64,000 nucleotides of DNA, taken from assembly GCF_021654575.1 (NCBI RefSeq), contig NZ_AP024488.1, positions 4,735,501 to 4,799,500 of the forward strand, written 5' to 3'. The DNA comes from Desulfoluna limicola (GTDB lineage: Bacteria; Desulfobacterota; Desulfobacteria; Desulfobacterales; Desulfolunaceae). This document shows positions 23,328-32,067 of this stretch, piece by piece; the first letter of the stretch is position 1; each line of letters opens with the position of its first letter. The translations under genes were made by a program, and so were the position numbers. Below the pieces are notes generated by a model. It saw only the letters and a list, made by a program, of their open reading frames with translations. It was not told the origin of the DNA and searched no databases.

Positions 23328-24212
23328 ATGACCTTCTCAATATCCAAACACATTCTTTCCGGAAGGCGCGGCACCGCCCAGAAGATCTGGTTCACCCTCT
23401 TTCGACTTGCCGCAGGCATCAACGTCCTGGCTCTGTTTGCCGTCATCGCCTTCATTATCAGCAAGGGGTTCTCCGCCATCAGTTGGGAATTCCTCTCTGA
23501 GATGCCGAGAAACTCCATGACCGAAGGGGGGATCCTTCCCTGCATCCTCGGGACCGTCTGCCTGGCCCTGGGTGCCCTGGCTGTCGCCTTCCCCGTGGGG
23601 GTGGGCACCGCCATCTATCTCAATGAATACGCCTCACAGGGAAAGATGGTGGGGCTGATCCGTTTTGCCATCTCAAACCTTGCCGGCGTCCCTTCGGTGG
23701 TCTTCGGCCTGTTCGGACTCGCCTTCTTCTGCACGGTCCTGAACCTTGGGGTGAGCCTTGTCTCCGGTGCCTTGACCCTTGGGGTGATGAGCCTGCCCGT
23801 CATCATCGGTGCCTCGGAGGAGGCCTTAAAGGCTGTCCCGAACACCTACCGGGAGGCGTCCCTCGGGTTGGGGGCTTCCAAATGGCAAACCATCTGCCGC
23901 GTGGTGGTCCCCTCGGCCCTTCCCGGGATTCTCACCGGGTCCATCCTCGCCCTGGGACGAGCCGCCGGAGAGACCGCACCCATCATGTTCACCGGCGCTG
24001 TCTTTTTCACCCCGGATCTCCCCTCTTCGGTCTTTGATGAGGTCATGGCCCTGCCCTACCACATCTATGTGCTGGCCACGGCAGGCACCCACATCGGAGA
24101 GACCCGGCACCTGCAGTACGGCACAGCCCTGGTGCTCATCGCCCTGGTGCTTGGCATGAACCTGTTCGCCATCGTCATCCGCTCGCGCCTCCGCAACCGG
24201 AACCGCGTGTAA
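23328..24212 (+). CDS. pstA: phosphate ABC transporter permease PstA
   Basis: Second permease subunit, 294 aa, forming the heterodimeric channel with PstC. EAA loop YREASLGLGASKWQTICRVV; conserved VGTAIYLNEYA and LAGVPSVVFGLFGLAFF segments; six predicted helices. AAGGG lies within the end of pstC and the spacing is 5 bases, so translation is likely coupled. The last residues (RSRLRNRNRV) are basic and cytoplasmic. Confidence 0.95.
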   Translation: MTFSISKHILSGRRGTAQKIWFTLFRLAAGINVLALFAVIAFIISKGFSAISWEFLSEMPRNSMTEGGILPCILGTVCLALGALAVAFPVGVGTAIYLNEYASQGKMVGLIRFAISNLAGVPSVVFGLFGLAFFCTVLNLGVSLVSGALTLGVMSLPVIIGASEEALKAVPNTYREASLGLGASKWQTICRVVVPSALPGILTGSILALGRAAGETAPIMFTGAVFFTPDLPSSVFDEVMALPYHIYVLATAGTHIGETRHLQYGTALVLIALVLGMNLFAIVIRSRLRNRNRV

Positions 24213-24343
24213 AGAGCCAAAAGATGCCCCGGCAGCAAGGGGGCAAAGCCACGTTAGCCACAAACACCTTGAAAGCGGGTGGCCGCCTTTATGGCACGCA
24301 TTCGATGTTAAGAGTATTAGCCACATTTATTAAGAGGGTCCAC

Positions 24344-25123
24344 ATGACCAAAAACGCAGAAAACACCCACGACACCATTCTCCAAACCCGGGACCTGAGC
24401 CTCTTCTACGGAGACTTTCAGGCCCTTCACGAAATCTCCCTTCCCTTTGCCGAGCGCCAGGTGACGGCCCTCATCGGTCCGTCCGGCTGTGGAAAGAGCT
24501 CGTTTCTCCGCTGCCTGAACCGGATGAATGACCTCACTGCCGGAACCCGCAGCGAAGGGGAGGTGGTGTTTGAAGGGAAGAATATCCTGGAAAAGAAAAT
24601 CGACGTGGTCTCCCTGAGGCGACACATCGGCATGGTCTTTCAAAAGCCCAACCCCTTCCCCAAAAGCATCTATGACAACGTTGCCTATGGGTTGGTGGTC
24701 AACGGCATCAAAAACAGGTCCGTTGTGGCAGCCCGTGTCGAAAAGAGCCTCAAGCAGGCTGCCCTCTGGGAGGAGGTGAAGGACCGGCTCAACAAGCCCG
24801 CCCTGGGTCTCTCGGGTGGGCAGCAGCAGCGCCTCTGCATTGCCAGGGCCCTTGCCGTGGAACCCGAGATCCTTCTGATGGACGAACCGGCTTCAGCCCT
24901 TGATCCCATCGCCACCCAGAAAATCGAAGAATTGGTCCTGGAGCTGAAGGAACGCTACACCATCATCATCGTCACCCACAACATGCAGCAGGCCGCCCGC
25001 GTCTCCGATACCACGGCCTTCTTCTACATGGGCAAGCTGGTGGAGGTGGGCGACACCAACACCCTGTTTACCAACCCGGTGAAAAAAGAGACCGAAGATT
25101 ACATCACCGGACGCTTCGGGTAA
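24344..25123 (+). CDS. pstB: phosphate ABC transporter ATP-binding protein PstB
   Basis: ATPase of the phosphate importer, 259 aa. Walker A GPSGCGKSSFLRCLNRMND (typical PstB), signature LSGGQQQRLCIARAL, Walker B ILLMDEPASALDP, H-loop VTHNMQQAARVSD. The ATG at 24344 follows AAGAGGG; an in-frame start at 24224 would add a 40-residue tail unlike the family. A degenerate repeat lies between pstA and pstB. Confidence 0.96.
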   Translation: MTKNAENTHDTILQTRDLSLFYGDFQALHEISLPFAERQVTALIGPSGCGKSSFLRCLNRMNDLTAGTRSEGEVVFEGKNILEKKIDVVSLRRHIGMVFQKPNPFPKSIYDNVAYGLVVNGIKNRSVVAARVEKSLKQAALWEEVKDRLNKPALGLSGGQQQRLCIARALAVEPEILLMDEPASALDPIATQKIEELVLELKERYTIIIVTHNMQQAARVSDTTAFFYMGKLVEVGDTNTLFTNPVKKETEDYITGRFG

Positions 25124-25129
25124 GGGCAT

Positions 25130-25334
25130 GCCTCCGGCGGCCAGGGGATGATCCCCTGGACCCCAAAGTGCGAATGAAATCCCCCCTCGTTCCTCGGGGA
25201 GACCTCATTGGCGAGGCTCTTTTAATCATTGTCCAGCAGCGTAACTATTCAGTTACGCCACCGACTGGTCACGTTTGCAAACCTGTGTATCAAACGTTTC
25301 AAAAAGTTTGGCCCCCGGCAGGGCCGCCGGAGGC
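25130..25334. repeat. composite intergenic repeat, C plus inverted A, between pstB and phoU
   Basis: Begins GCCTCCGGCGG seven bases after the pstB stop with a C hairpin (CCAGGGGAT/ATCCCCTGG) and ends with an inverted A module and CCGCCGGAGGC 52 bases before phoU. An extra outer-end motif GTAACTATTCAG lies at about 25241. Confidence 0.8.
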
Positions 25335-25385
25335 ACTTTTCACCCCAAAAAACACCCGCAATGCATCGGGTGAGGAGAAACCACC

Positions 25386-26048
25386 ATGACCATTCACCTG
25401 CAACGGGAACTGGAAAAAATCAGACGCATGCTTCTTTCCCTGGGGGCACTCACCGAAGATCGCTTCAGGCTTGCCATTCGCGCCTTGAATACCCTGGATG
25501 TGGCGTTGGCCCGGGAAATCATCGAAAAAGACCAGGAGATTGACCTCAAAGAGGTTCAAATCGAAGAGGAGTGCCTCAAGGTCCTGGCCCTTCACCAGCC
25601 TGTGGCCAGTGACTTAAGGTCCCTGGTGGTGGTGATCAAGATCAACAACGACCTTGAACGCATCGCTGACGAGGCCGCAAACATCGCTTCCTGCGTTAAG
25701 ATCCTCGCCAAAAAAGCCGGCACCGGTTTCACCTGCGACTACACCTCCATGGCAGAGAAGACAGGTCTCATGCTGAAGATGAGCCTTGATGCCTTTGTGC
25801 ACCAGGACGACGAAATGGCTGAAAAAGTACGCCTGATGGATAAAGAGGTGGATGCCCTGTACAATAGCGCCTACGACCAGATCAAAAAAGCCATCGCCGA
25901 AGCGCCGGACCAGGCCGGCTACCTCATCAATCTCTTTCTCGTTTCACGCCATCTGGAGCGGATGGCCGATCACGCCACCAACATCGCCGAAGAGGTGATC
26001 TACATGCGCCGCGGAGAGATTATCCGGCACACCGAAGCCTTTGATTAA
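25386..26048 (+). CDS. phoU: phosphate signalling complex protein PhoU
   Basis: Cytoplasmic helical protein that links PstB to PhoR and suppresses the Pho response when phosphate is plentiful; 220 aa. Two three-helix PhoU repeats, each with the E/D-rich metal signature: NDLERIADEAANIA (residues ~75-90) and SRHLERMADHATNIAEEV (residues ~185-205). GAGGAGAAACCACC precedes the ATG. It is the last gene of the pst series. Confidence 0.95.
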   Translation: MTIHLQRELEKIRRMLLSLGALTEDRFRLAIRALNTLDVALAREIIEKDQEIDLKEVQIEEECLKVLALHQPVASDLRSLVVVIKINNDLERIADEAANIASCVKILAKKAGTGFTCDYTSMAEKTGLMLKMSLDAFVHQDDEMAEKVRLMDKEVDALYNSAYDQIKKAIAEAPDQAGYLINLFLVSRHLERMADHATNIAEEVIYMRRGEIIRHTEAFD

Positions 26049-26158
26049 AAACCATGCCGGGGGTGCGGACTTCCGATGTGTCCCCGGCCCCTCCCGTTCC
26101 TCCGTACCTTGCGGGAATCGTGGATGAAATCTTCTTGACTTTTTGCCTCCGATATCTG

Positions 26159-26179
26159 ATGTTTTCAATTTGAAAACAT
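26159..26179. promoter_or_regulatory. 21-base perfect palindrome upstream of the glycosyltransferase
   Basis: Arms of 10 bases (ATGTTTTCAA) around a central T, 148 bases before the gene at 26327, in an AT-rich stretch after TTGACT (26135). Symmetry and size fit an operator for a dimeric repressor; no matching regulator is identified. Confidence 0.5.
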
Positions 26180-26326
26180 TGGCTTGCCATGTAAACGGTA
26201 TTATCAAGGTGCTCCTGCCCCCGCCTCTCATTCTTCTGTTCGGGCAGATCGTCGTAAAAAGCACTTTCGTGACAGATCCCAACTCCGGCCTTTCCCCCCA
26301 AAAGGGCCCGATAATAAAAGACAGCC

Positions 26327-27961
26327 ATGGTCCGAATCGACAACCCACGGGTCGCTCTTTCTCTGACCCTCTTAATGGTGATCGCCTTAGTCCTTCCCTT
26401 TGTGGGACTGTTGGGAGAGGCACCTCTTGCCAGCGATGACCCCGTCGTAGCGGCAGTAGCCCTTGATATGGCCAGCGATCCAACACTCTCCCTTCGCCTT
26501 CCAAATGAGTATCTCACGGACCTTCCCCCTTTCTACCCGGTAACGGCAGCCATGGTGGCCCGCGCCACTGCCCCCATCATCACCGATGTTGCTGCCCTTC
26601 GCCTCACCTCGGCTCTCTTCAGCCTGGGAACCCTGGTGCTCTTCTATTTTTTTGCCTTACGCTATGGAGACAAGTACTTTGCCCTGCTGGCCGTGGCCCT
26701 TTTGGCCACCATGCCCGGGCTTGCTTTCGGTTCCGGCTGCATCGCGAGCGATCCCGCCCTGGGGTTCTTTCTCATGGCATCGGTGCTCGCCACATCCCGC
26801 GCTTTTTTTGATGGCTCCCCTCACTGGCTCCTGGTCGGAGGTGTCGCAACAGCAGGGGCGTTCCTCACCAGCGCATGGGATGGGGCCTTTCTCTCCGGGT
26901 TTATCTGGGCTGCCGGCCTCACCTGGTTTCTCGCGACGCAGAAACCCGACCTCTCCACGGGGTTCCGGTACCTCTTTTTCCAGCTGTCCGCATTCCTTGC
27001 CATCATTGTCCTTTCCGGCGCCGGCATCGCCTTCCAGTTCATCGGACACCCGGAAATGCCCTGGAATGCAGGGTTCTGGGTACCCTTCAGCGCCGCCCCG
27101 ACCTCCCCTGGCATGCCGGACATGGTGATTCGCCTTCTTGTGCTCACCTGGCCATGGACCCCGCTGTTTTGCCTCTACATAGGCCTGAGCATCGCTCGAA
27201 CCCTTCGCAATGGCACCATCCCGGCAACCCCCATATTCCTGGCCACCTGGGTTTTTTCAGCGCTTCTCACCCTGCTTTCCGGTGGAACGGGCATCACGCC
27301 GATCCTCCCCCCGCTGGCCCTCATGTCCGCCTTCGCCTTTCGCGGCAAGCTTCCGGAGTGGGTGCAGCACTACACCACCCTCTGGTCATCGGTGGTCCTT
27401 GCAAGCCTGTTGCTTCTTGCTCTCTCCCCAATATTGAGCCCTTTGGCCGGTAATGCAGGAAATGAAGTGCTGCTGCGCCTCCTCGGATACGGGCCTCACA
27501 CGGTCATTGCCGCTGCAGGGTTTTTTCTGGCAGCCTTCACCTGCCTGGTGAAAACCCTTCCCCTCACGCGAACAGGTCGCCTGCTCACCATCACGGCCAT
27601 TCTCTGGACCGCCCTCTCAAGCGGTCCTTTTTCCGCCGTTGCCGTGGAACAGGGGCTTGAGGTCCGGCCCCTCATCACCGCCTTTAAAACCTATGCCCAC
27701 AAGGGCACCGCGACCTACGGCGTAACCCGCCGCCTTCGGGCGTCCCTCTGCTTTTACGGACAGCTCGACCTGCCTCCCCTGGACAGCCTCGAACGCTGCT
27801 ACGACATCCTCAAAGGGGGAGACCCCGAGTACGACACCCTCTTGATACAATCTGACAGCAGTGGGCACCTCCCCGAGGGCCTCTCCCTGCTTCCCGTGAC
27901 CCTTGTAAAGGAGCTCCCCTTAAGCCAGGGTGGAAGCCTCCTCTGGGTAAAAGGCCTATAG
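26327..27961 (+). CDS. ArnT/PMT-like membrane glycosyltransferase (GT39-type)
   Basis: Polytopic protein of 544 aa with about 11 hydrophobic segments. The first periplasmic loop carries SDDPVVAAVALDMA and LTDLPPFYP, matching the acidic catalytic pair and the (E/D)xPP-type motif of ArnT-like GT-C enzymes, which transfer a sugar from a polyprenyl-phosphate donor to lipid A, protein or another acceptor. The acceptor here cannot be told. A short C-terminal soluble part (~100 residues) follows the last helix. The gene lies after phoU and converges on phoR; the 278-base gap with its palindrome suggests a promoter of its own. Confidence 0.75.
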   Translation: MVRIDNPRVALSLTLLMVIALVLPFVGLLGEAPLASDDPVVAAVALDMASDPTLSLRLPNEYLTDLPPFYPVTAAMVARATAPIITDVAALRLTSALFSLGTLVLFYFFALRYGDKYFALLAVALLATMPGLAFGSGCIASDPALGFFLMASVLATSRAFFDGSPHWLLVGGVATAGAFLTSAWDGAFLSGFIWAAGLTWFLATQKPDLSTGFRYLFFQLSAFLAIIVLSGAGIAFQFIGHPEMPWNAGFWVPFSAAPTSPGMPDMVIRLLVLTWPWTPLFCLYIGLSIARTLRNGTIPATPIFLATWVFSALLTLLSGGTGITPILPPLALMSAFAFRGKLPEWVQHYTTLWSSVVLASLLLLALSPILSPLAGNAGNEVLLRLLGYGPHTVIAAAGFFLAAFTCLVKTLPLTRTGRLLTITAILWTALSSGPFSAVAVEQGLEVRPLITAFKTYAHKGTATYGVTRRLRASLCFYGQLDLPPLDSLERCYDILKGGDPEYDTLLIQSDSSGHLPEGLSLLPVTLVKELPLSQGGSLLWVKGL

Positions 27962-28065
27962 CCGCGGGAGTTGATCCCACGCACCCCATGTGGCGACTGC
28001 CGCCACCTTTAGGGGCCTCGCCTCCCCATGCACGCCGTGTGCGGTGCCTTTGCCCGCTCACCACA

Positions 28066-28115
28066 CAAAAAAACCCGACACCCCATGCCTTCAAAAGACA
28101 CCCGGTATCGGGTTT
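28066..28115 (-). terminator. intrinsic terminator of phoB-phoR
   Basis: On the minus strand AACCCGATACC pairs with GGTGTCGGGTT (one G-U), followed by seven Ts. It lies between the convergent phoR and glycosyltransferase genes and may serve both. Confidence 0.7.
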
Positions 28116-28174
28116 CCCCCCTGTCACCCCCCATAGAAAACAGGGTGGCGCTCACATCCGTAAGCCGTGATTTA

Positions 28175-29944
28175 TCACCCCTTGAGCACCAGGGTAAAGG
28201 TGGACCCTTTGTCAGGGGTGCTCTCCAAGAGGACATCCCCTTGGAGAAGGTGCATCACGTGTTTTACGATGGCCAGGCCAAGGCCCGTCCCTCCGAGTTT
28301 TCGGCTCCGCGCGCTGTCCACACGGTAGAAGCGCTCAAAAAGCCGGGGAATGTGCTCGGCAGAAATACCGCACCCCTGGTCCGACACCCGGATCTCCACA
28401 CGATGGGCTATCTTCTCCACCGCAACGGTGACGGTGCTCTTTGCCGGGCTGTATTTGATGGCGTTGTCCAGAAGGTTCACCACCGCCCGCTCCAGGAGCA
28501 TGGGATCAAAGAAAGCCTGAACGCCCGTGTCCCCAGAAACATCGATGGCCACCTCCTTTGACGCGGCATTTCCGGCCAGAAGAACGAGGCTGGACTCCAC
28601 AACCGCGTCCACGGAGGAGGGGTTCAACGGGAGGCTTCCGAGTTGCTGCTGTTCGATGCGGGATAACTCCAGCAGGTCTTCGATGAGCTGCGACATGCGA
28701 TCGACGTTCTTTTCGATGATGGTGTAAAAACGCCCATGGTTTTCAAGGAGCGCCTCTTTTTCGAGGAGAATGGTCTCCACGGCCCCCTTGATACAGGTAA
28801 GGGGTGTGCGCATCTCGTGGGAAGCGTTGGCGGCAAAATCGCGCCGCATGTTCTCAAGTCGCCGCATTCTGGTCACGTCGTTGAACACAATCAGGGTCCC
28901 CAGACGCGTCTCCCCCACCCCGCGCAGAGGGGTACTCCGGGTGTGGAGCAGGGTCTCACGATCATCCCAGAGCTTGATATCCTCGTCCATGGCCTCGGAC
29001 GTCCCGGCTGCTTTCTCCACAAAACGGATAAAGGCAATGTTTCGTATGGCCTCCGACACCCCATACCCGACAGCCTCCCCGGGCACCAACCCAAAAATAC
29101 CGTGGGCAGCAGCATTCATGCTGATAATGGAAAACCTCTCATCCACGGCCATGACCCCTTCCACCATGCTTGTCAGCACGGCCTCCATCTCATTTCTCTG
29201 ACGGGTGGTGGTCTTGATCCGTTCATCCAACTGTTCGGCCATACGGTTCATGGATTCAGCCAACCCCCCAATCTCATGGGAGTCGGGCACATAAAGCTTG
29301 TGGCTGAAATCGCCTTCGGCAAAAAGCCGTGCGCTTCTCTGCATGTCGGAAATGGGGCGGGTGATTTTCCGTGAGACCATCAGGCTGATAAAGGCAGCCA
29401 CCAAAGCCGTGAAAAGCCCCCAGAGGGCGATGCGAAGTCGCACCGAGCGGGCCTCTTCTTCGAGGGCCGTCATGGGCAACGCCGTCCGGAGCACACCATA
29501 CACCACATCCTCACGTTCAATGGGAACCGCCACATACATCATGTTGGTGGAGAGAGTTGAGCTGTGGCGGATGGAGGAGCCGGTCCTTCCCTTCAGAGCC
29601 TCCACCACCTCGGGACGTGAGCCATGGTTCTCCATGCCCCGGGGGTCTTTGGTGGAGTCCCCCAGAACGCGCCCCTGCCGGTCAATGACGGAGACCCGGC
29701 TGCCGGCGCTTTTTGCGGCCCCTTTGCAATAGGCATCCACCTCATCAAACCGAGCCTCTTCCATGAGAGGGGCCACCCGAAGCCGCATGACACGCGCCAG
29801 CGACTCCAGATCCTCAAGGGTCTGATGATGATAAAACGACTTCATGGAGGCCAGAGCAAAAAGGCTCACCGCTGTCAGAGCCACGACGATGATGCCCACA
29901 TAAGAAGGGAAAAGCTGCCAGAATAGCCGTTTGCGTCGTATCAT
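28175..29944 (-). CDS. phoR: phosphate regulon sensor histidine kinase PhoR
   Basis: Sensor kinase of 589 aa. Helix ~10-30, periplasmic domain ~30-155, helix ~160-180, then HAMP (VSRKITRPISDMQRSARLFAEGDF), a PAS domain (~255-350), HisKA with H376 in ASHEMRTPLTCIKGA, and HATPase_c (N box NLLDNAIKYS; G boxes DQGCGIS and GGTGLGLAIVKH). The larger periplasmic part than in E. coli PhoR is common outside enterics. It is downstream of phoB with a repeat element between them. Assignment as PhoR rather than another kinase rests on the PhoB partner, the nearby pst genes and the Pho box before phoB. Confidence 0.9.
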   Translation of the reverse strand: MIRRKRLFWQLFPSYVGIIVVALTAVSLFALASMKSFYHHQTLEDLESLARVMRLRVAPLMEEARFDEVDAYCKGAAKSAGSRVSVIDRQGRVLGDSTKDPRGMENHGSRPEVVEALKGRTGSSIRHSSTLSTNMMYVAVPIEREDVVYGVLRTALPMTALEEEARSVRLRIALWGLFTALVAAFISLMVSRKITRPISDMQRSARLFAEGDFSHKLYVPDSHEIGGLAESMNRMAEQLDERIKTTTRQRNEMEAVLTSMVEGVMAVDERFSIISMNAAAHGIFGLVPGEAVGYGVSEAIRNIAFIRFVEKAAGTSEAMDEDIKLWDDRETLLHTRSTPLRGVGETRLGTLIVFNDVTRMRRLENMRRDFAANASHEMRTPLTCIKGAVETILLEKEALLENHGRFYTIIEKNVDRMSQLIEDLLELSRIEQQQLGSLPLNPSSVDAVVESSLVLLAGNAASKEVAIDVSGDTGVQAFFDPMLLERAVVNLLDNAIKYSPAKSTVTVAVEKIAHRVEIRVSDQGCGISAEHIPRLFERFYRVDSARSRKLGGTGLGLAIVKHVMHLLQGDVLLESTPDKGSTFTLVLKG

Positions 29945-29994
29945 ATCACCCCATAATCTGTATAAAATATACCAACTTCATGATAATGGCAGAG

Positions 29995-30135
29995 TCTTCG
30001 GCGGCCCTGTCCGGGCCAAACGTATGAAAAGTTTGGCAGGCCAACCGGCGTTGATTTGACATGCCCCGCCTACCTGCCAACCCTGAAACCGGAAAGTTTT
30101 TGCGGCGTTTTTTCAAAAACCGACCCGCCGAAGGC
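29995..30135. repeat. composite intergenic repeat, degenerate A plus inverted D, between phoB and phoR
   Basis: TTCGGCGGCCCTGTCCGGGCC with the AAAAGTTTGG half of the A palindrome is followed by an inverted D piece (CCGGAAAGTTTTTGCGG ... GACCCGCCGAAGGC). It is more decayed than other copies. Confidence 0.6.
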
Positions 30136-30173
30136 GTGGCGATGCCCCCTTAAGTTGATCAGCAACCCGGTAC

Positions 30174-30872
30174 TCACACATCTTTAAACCGATAGCCGAT
30201 GCCTCGAACCGTTTCAACATAACCGCTGCATCCGCCTAATTTCTTGCGCAGGCCCGCGACAATCACGTCCACACTTCGGTCGGTCACCGCATAATTGTCA
30301 CCACGGACACCGTCCACGATCTGTGATCGGGTAAAGACCCAGCCGGGTCGCCGGGCCAACAGAAGAAGGAGGGAAAACTCCGAGAAGGTCAGTTCCACAG
30401 GTTCACCACTCACCTTCACCTGCACCATGCCGGGGCGGATCTCAATCTCTCCCAGCAAAAGGGCATCATCGATGGCTGTCTTCTCCTGGCTCTTACCCGA
30501 ACGTCTTCGGACAGCACGGATCCGTGCCAAGAGTTCCCGGGGGCTGAAGGGCTTGGGGACGTAATCGTCGGCGCCCAGCTCGAGGCCGGTGACGATGTCC
30601 GCCTCTTCGCCCTTAGCCGAGAGCATGAGGATGGGAATGGCTGCGGTTTCCGGACTTGTTTTAAGGGTCCGTGTCACCTCCAGCCCATCGATTCCTGGCA
30701 GCATGAGGTCGAGGACAATCAAGTCGACCTGATCCCGCCGGGCAATCTCAACAGCGCTCTCTCCGCTGCCGGCGCAGGTCACCCGGTGCCCCTCACGCTC
30801 CAGGTTGTACTTCACCAGCTCCCGAATATCTTCTTCATCATCCACTACCAGTATGTGAGCTTTGGATTTCAT
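30174..30872 (-). CDS. phoB: phosphate regulon response regulator PhoB
   Basis: OmpR-family regulator, 232 aa. The receiver domain has acidic DDEED near residues 10-14, the phosphorylated Asp in LIVLDLMLPG, and Lys in PKPFSPRELLARI. The C-terminal winged helix shows LTFSEFSLLLLLARRPGWVFTR and the end VETVRGIGYRF. The ATG at 30872 follows GGAGAG; an in-frame start 12 bases upstream is less likely. It is the first gene of phoB-phoR and preceded by a Pho-box-like repeat, indicating autoregulation. Confidence 0.93.
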   Translation of the reverse strand: MKSKAHILVVDDEEDIRELVKYNLEREGHRVTCAGSGESAVEIARRDQVDLIVLDLMLPGIDGLEVTRTLKTSPETAAIPILMLSAKGEEADIVTGLELGADDYVPKPFSPRELLARIRAVRRRSGKSQEKTAIDDALLLGEIEIRPGMVQVKVSGEPVELTFSEFSLLLLLARRPGWVFTRSQIVDGVRGDNYAVTDRSVDVIVAGLRKKLGGCSGYVETVRGIGYRFKDV

Positions 30873-30947
30873 GATTCTCTCCATGGCATTGCGGTGGCGT
30901 CGACGGGCCGAGCCCTATCCAATCTGACCCTGGTTTTATGACAGATA

Positions 30948-30964
30948 TGTTAGTGTTGTGTTAG
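30948..30964 (-). promoter_or_regulatory. Pho-box-like direct repeat before phoB
   Basis: On the minus strand CTAACA-CAACA-CTAACA: two identical hexamers 11 bases apart, the same word and spacing as before pstS (CTAACC, CTAACA). A CATAAA-like -10 follows about 8-12 bases downstream. Confidence 0.6.
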
Positions 30965-31087
30965 GCAGGTGTGTCCATCGTGTAATCCCCCTATTCTTAC
31001 TGTCTCTTGTCCCCCTTTTCACTCTTTTTCTGACCCGTTGCGACCGCAGCCCCCCCGTTTCACCCAAAAGGGTGCTCAGAACACAAA

Positions 31088-31120
31088 AAAAGGCGAGGCT
31101 CATGGTGAACCTCGCCTTTT
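31088..31120 (-). terminator. terminator of the small Arg-rich protein operon
   Basis: 11-bp perfect stem AAAAGGCGAGG/CCTCGCCTTTT with an 11-base loop; on the minus strand a seven-T tail follows. It lies 137 bases past the stop at 31257, and no plus-strand gene ends here. Confidence 0.75.
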
Positions 31121-31256
31121 ACCAGGTGGCCTAAAAAACTCTTCTGGAATTCTGATGCACATCCTGACCTTGCCATGTCACCCCGGAATGTGCCGTCAAG
31201 AATTGACGCAGGCCTACCTTTTAGCCTCTGCCCTTGTCCGCAGAGCCCCTGAGGGG

Positions 31257-31469
31257 TTATCCGTCTTCGGAAAATCCCCGGGGAAAAATGTATCGTGATA
31301 CCCGATTCAGAAATCCGATGCGTCGATCGCCAAGTCGCCGTCGGAAAAGGCCTTTTCCCTCAAAGGATCCCCGGTTGCGCCTCTCGTCTCCCCGGCGGCG
31401 CCACTTCGGATAGAGATCAAAGTGAAATCGGCTGTTGTAGTCCTCTCTCCTCTTCTGGGTTTCTGCCAT
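31257..31469 (-). CDS. small Arg-rich protein with RRGDERR/RRLGDRR motifs
   Basis: 70 aa, strongly basic, with repeated (D/E)RR triplets (RRRGDERRNRG, FRRRLGDRRIG) separated by aromatic and glycine residues. The family has no assigned function; similar tiny ERR-repeat proteins are frequent in Deltaproteobacteria. GGGGGTGA precedes the ATG. It lies 31 bases after a second gene of the same style and shares its promoter and terminator, which supports both being real. Confidence 0.6.
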   Translation of the reverse strand: MAETQKRREDYNSRFHFDLYPKWRRRGDERRNRGSFEGKGLFRRRLGDRRIGFLNRVSRYIFPRGFSEDG

Positions 31470-31500
31470 GAGTCACCCCCTTTGCCGTCTTGGCGTGCTC

Positions 31501-31743
31501 TCACGCCTGGCCCTTGTCACAGGAGCTGCCCCATCGCCCCATACGGAACCATCCAAAACGGCGCTCGTTGGAACGTCGCCGTTCCACAATACATCTGTTC
31601 TCCGAAACACCCTCTTCGGCACTGTGGAGCATGCCATACCCTTTTCGACGTTCGAAGGGCTCCCGCCGGTCAAAACCGAAACGGCGCTCCAGACTCGCCA
31701 TGAGTGACATGTATTCCGGATCAATATGAATAATGGTGCACAT
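31501..31743 (-). CDS. small Arg-rich protein with SLERRFGFDRREPFERRKG motif
   Basis: 80 aa. ERR/DRR triplets occur at roughly even spacing (LERRFGFDRREPFERRKGYG, then VERRRSNERRFGWFRMG). The ATG at 31743 is chosen because GGGAGG lies 4 bases upstream; an in-frame upstream start at 31776 is not supported. First gene of a two-gene unit with a recognisable promoter ~190 bases upstream. The N-terminus (MCTIIHIDPEYMSLMA) is not a signal peptide. Function unknown; RNA or nucleoid binding would be only a guess from the charge. Confidence 0.6.
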   Translation of the reverse strand: MCTIIHIDPEYMSLMASLERRFGFDRREPFERRKGYGMLHSAEEGVSENRCIVERRRSNERRFGWFRMGRWGSSCDKGQA

Positions 31744-31936
31744 ACTACCTCCCGGCGCAAGCCGGACAACGGGCACGGTCGGGTAAGAAATGAGGACCGG
31801 ATGAAGGGAGAGGGGAGATCAAAAAAGGGTCATGTCTAACGAAACAGGATTGAAAAGGCCCGGCCGTAAACACCCGCCTGTGCCGTAAAAAAGCATTCCC
31901 GGCAAAGCTGCCACGCCAATAGTTTGATTCTTTTAT

Positions 31937-31965
31937 ACTATACACCCCTTGCCATGAAGGATCAA
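31937..31965 (-). promoter_or_regulatory. promoter of the Arg-rich protein operon
   Basis: Minus strand: TTGATC (31960-31965), 17-base spacer, TATAGT (31937-31942, 5/6). The transcript would have a ~185-base leader. Confidence 0.55.
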
Positions 31966-32067
31966 GACGGGACAAGGGGAATCGTATCGTCAGGGACTCG
32001 CTGTGAATTAATGATGCAACGACCGTTACCGGGCGTTTCAACGTAATGGGTCGTGCCCCACAGCACG

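Noticed and set aside
27988..28170. Short plus-strand frame between the glycosyltransferase and phoR
   Set aside because: It overlaps the terminator hairpin and has no ribosome site.
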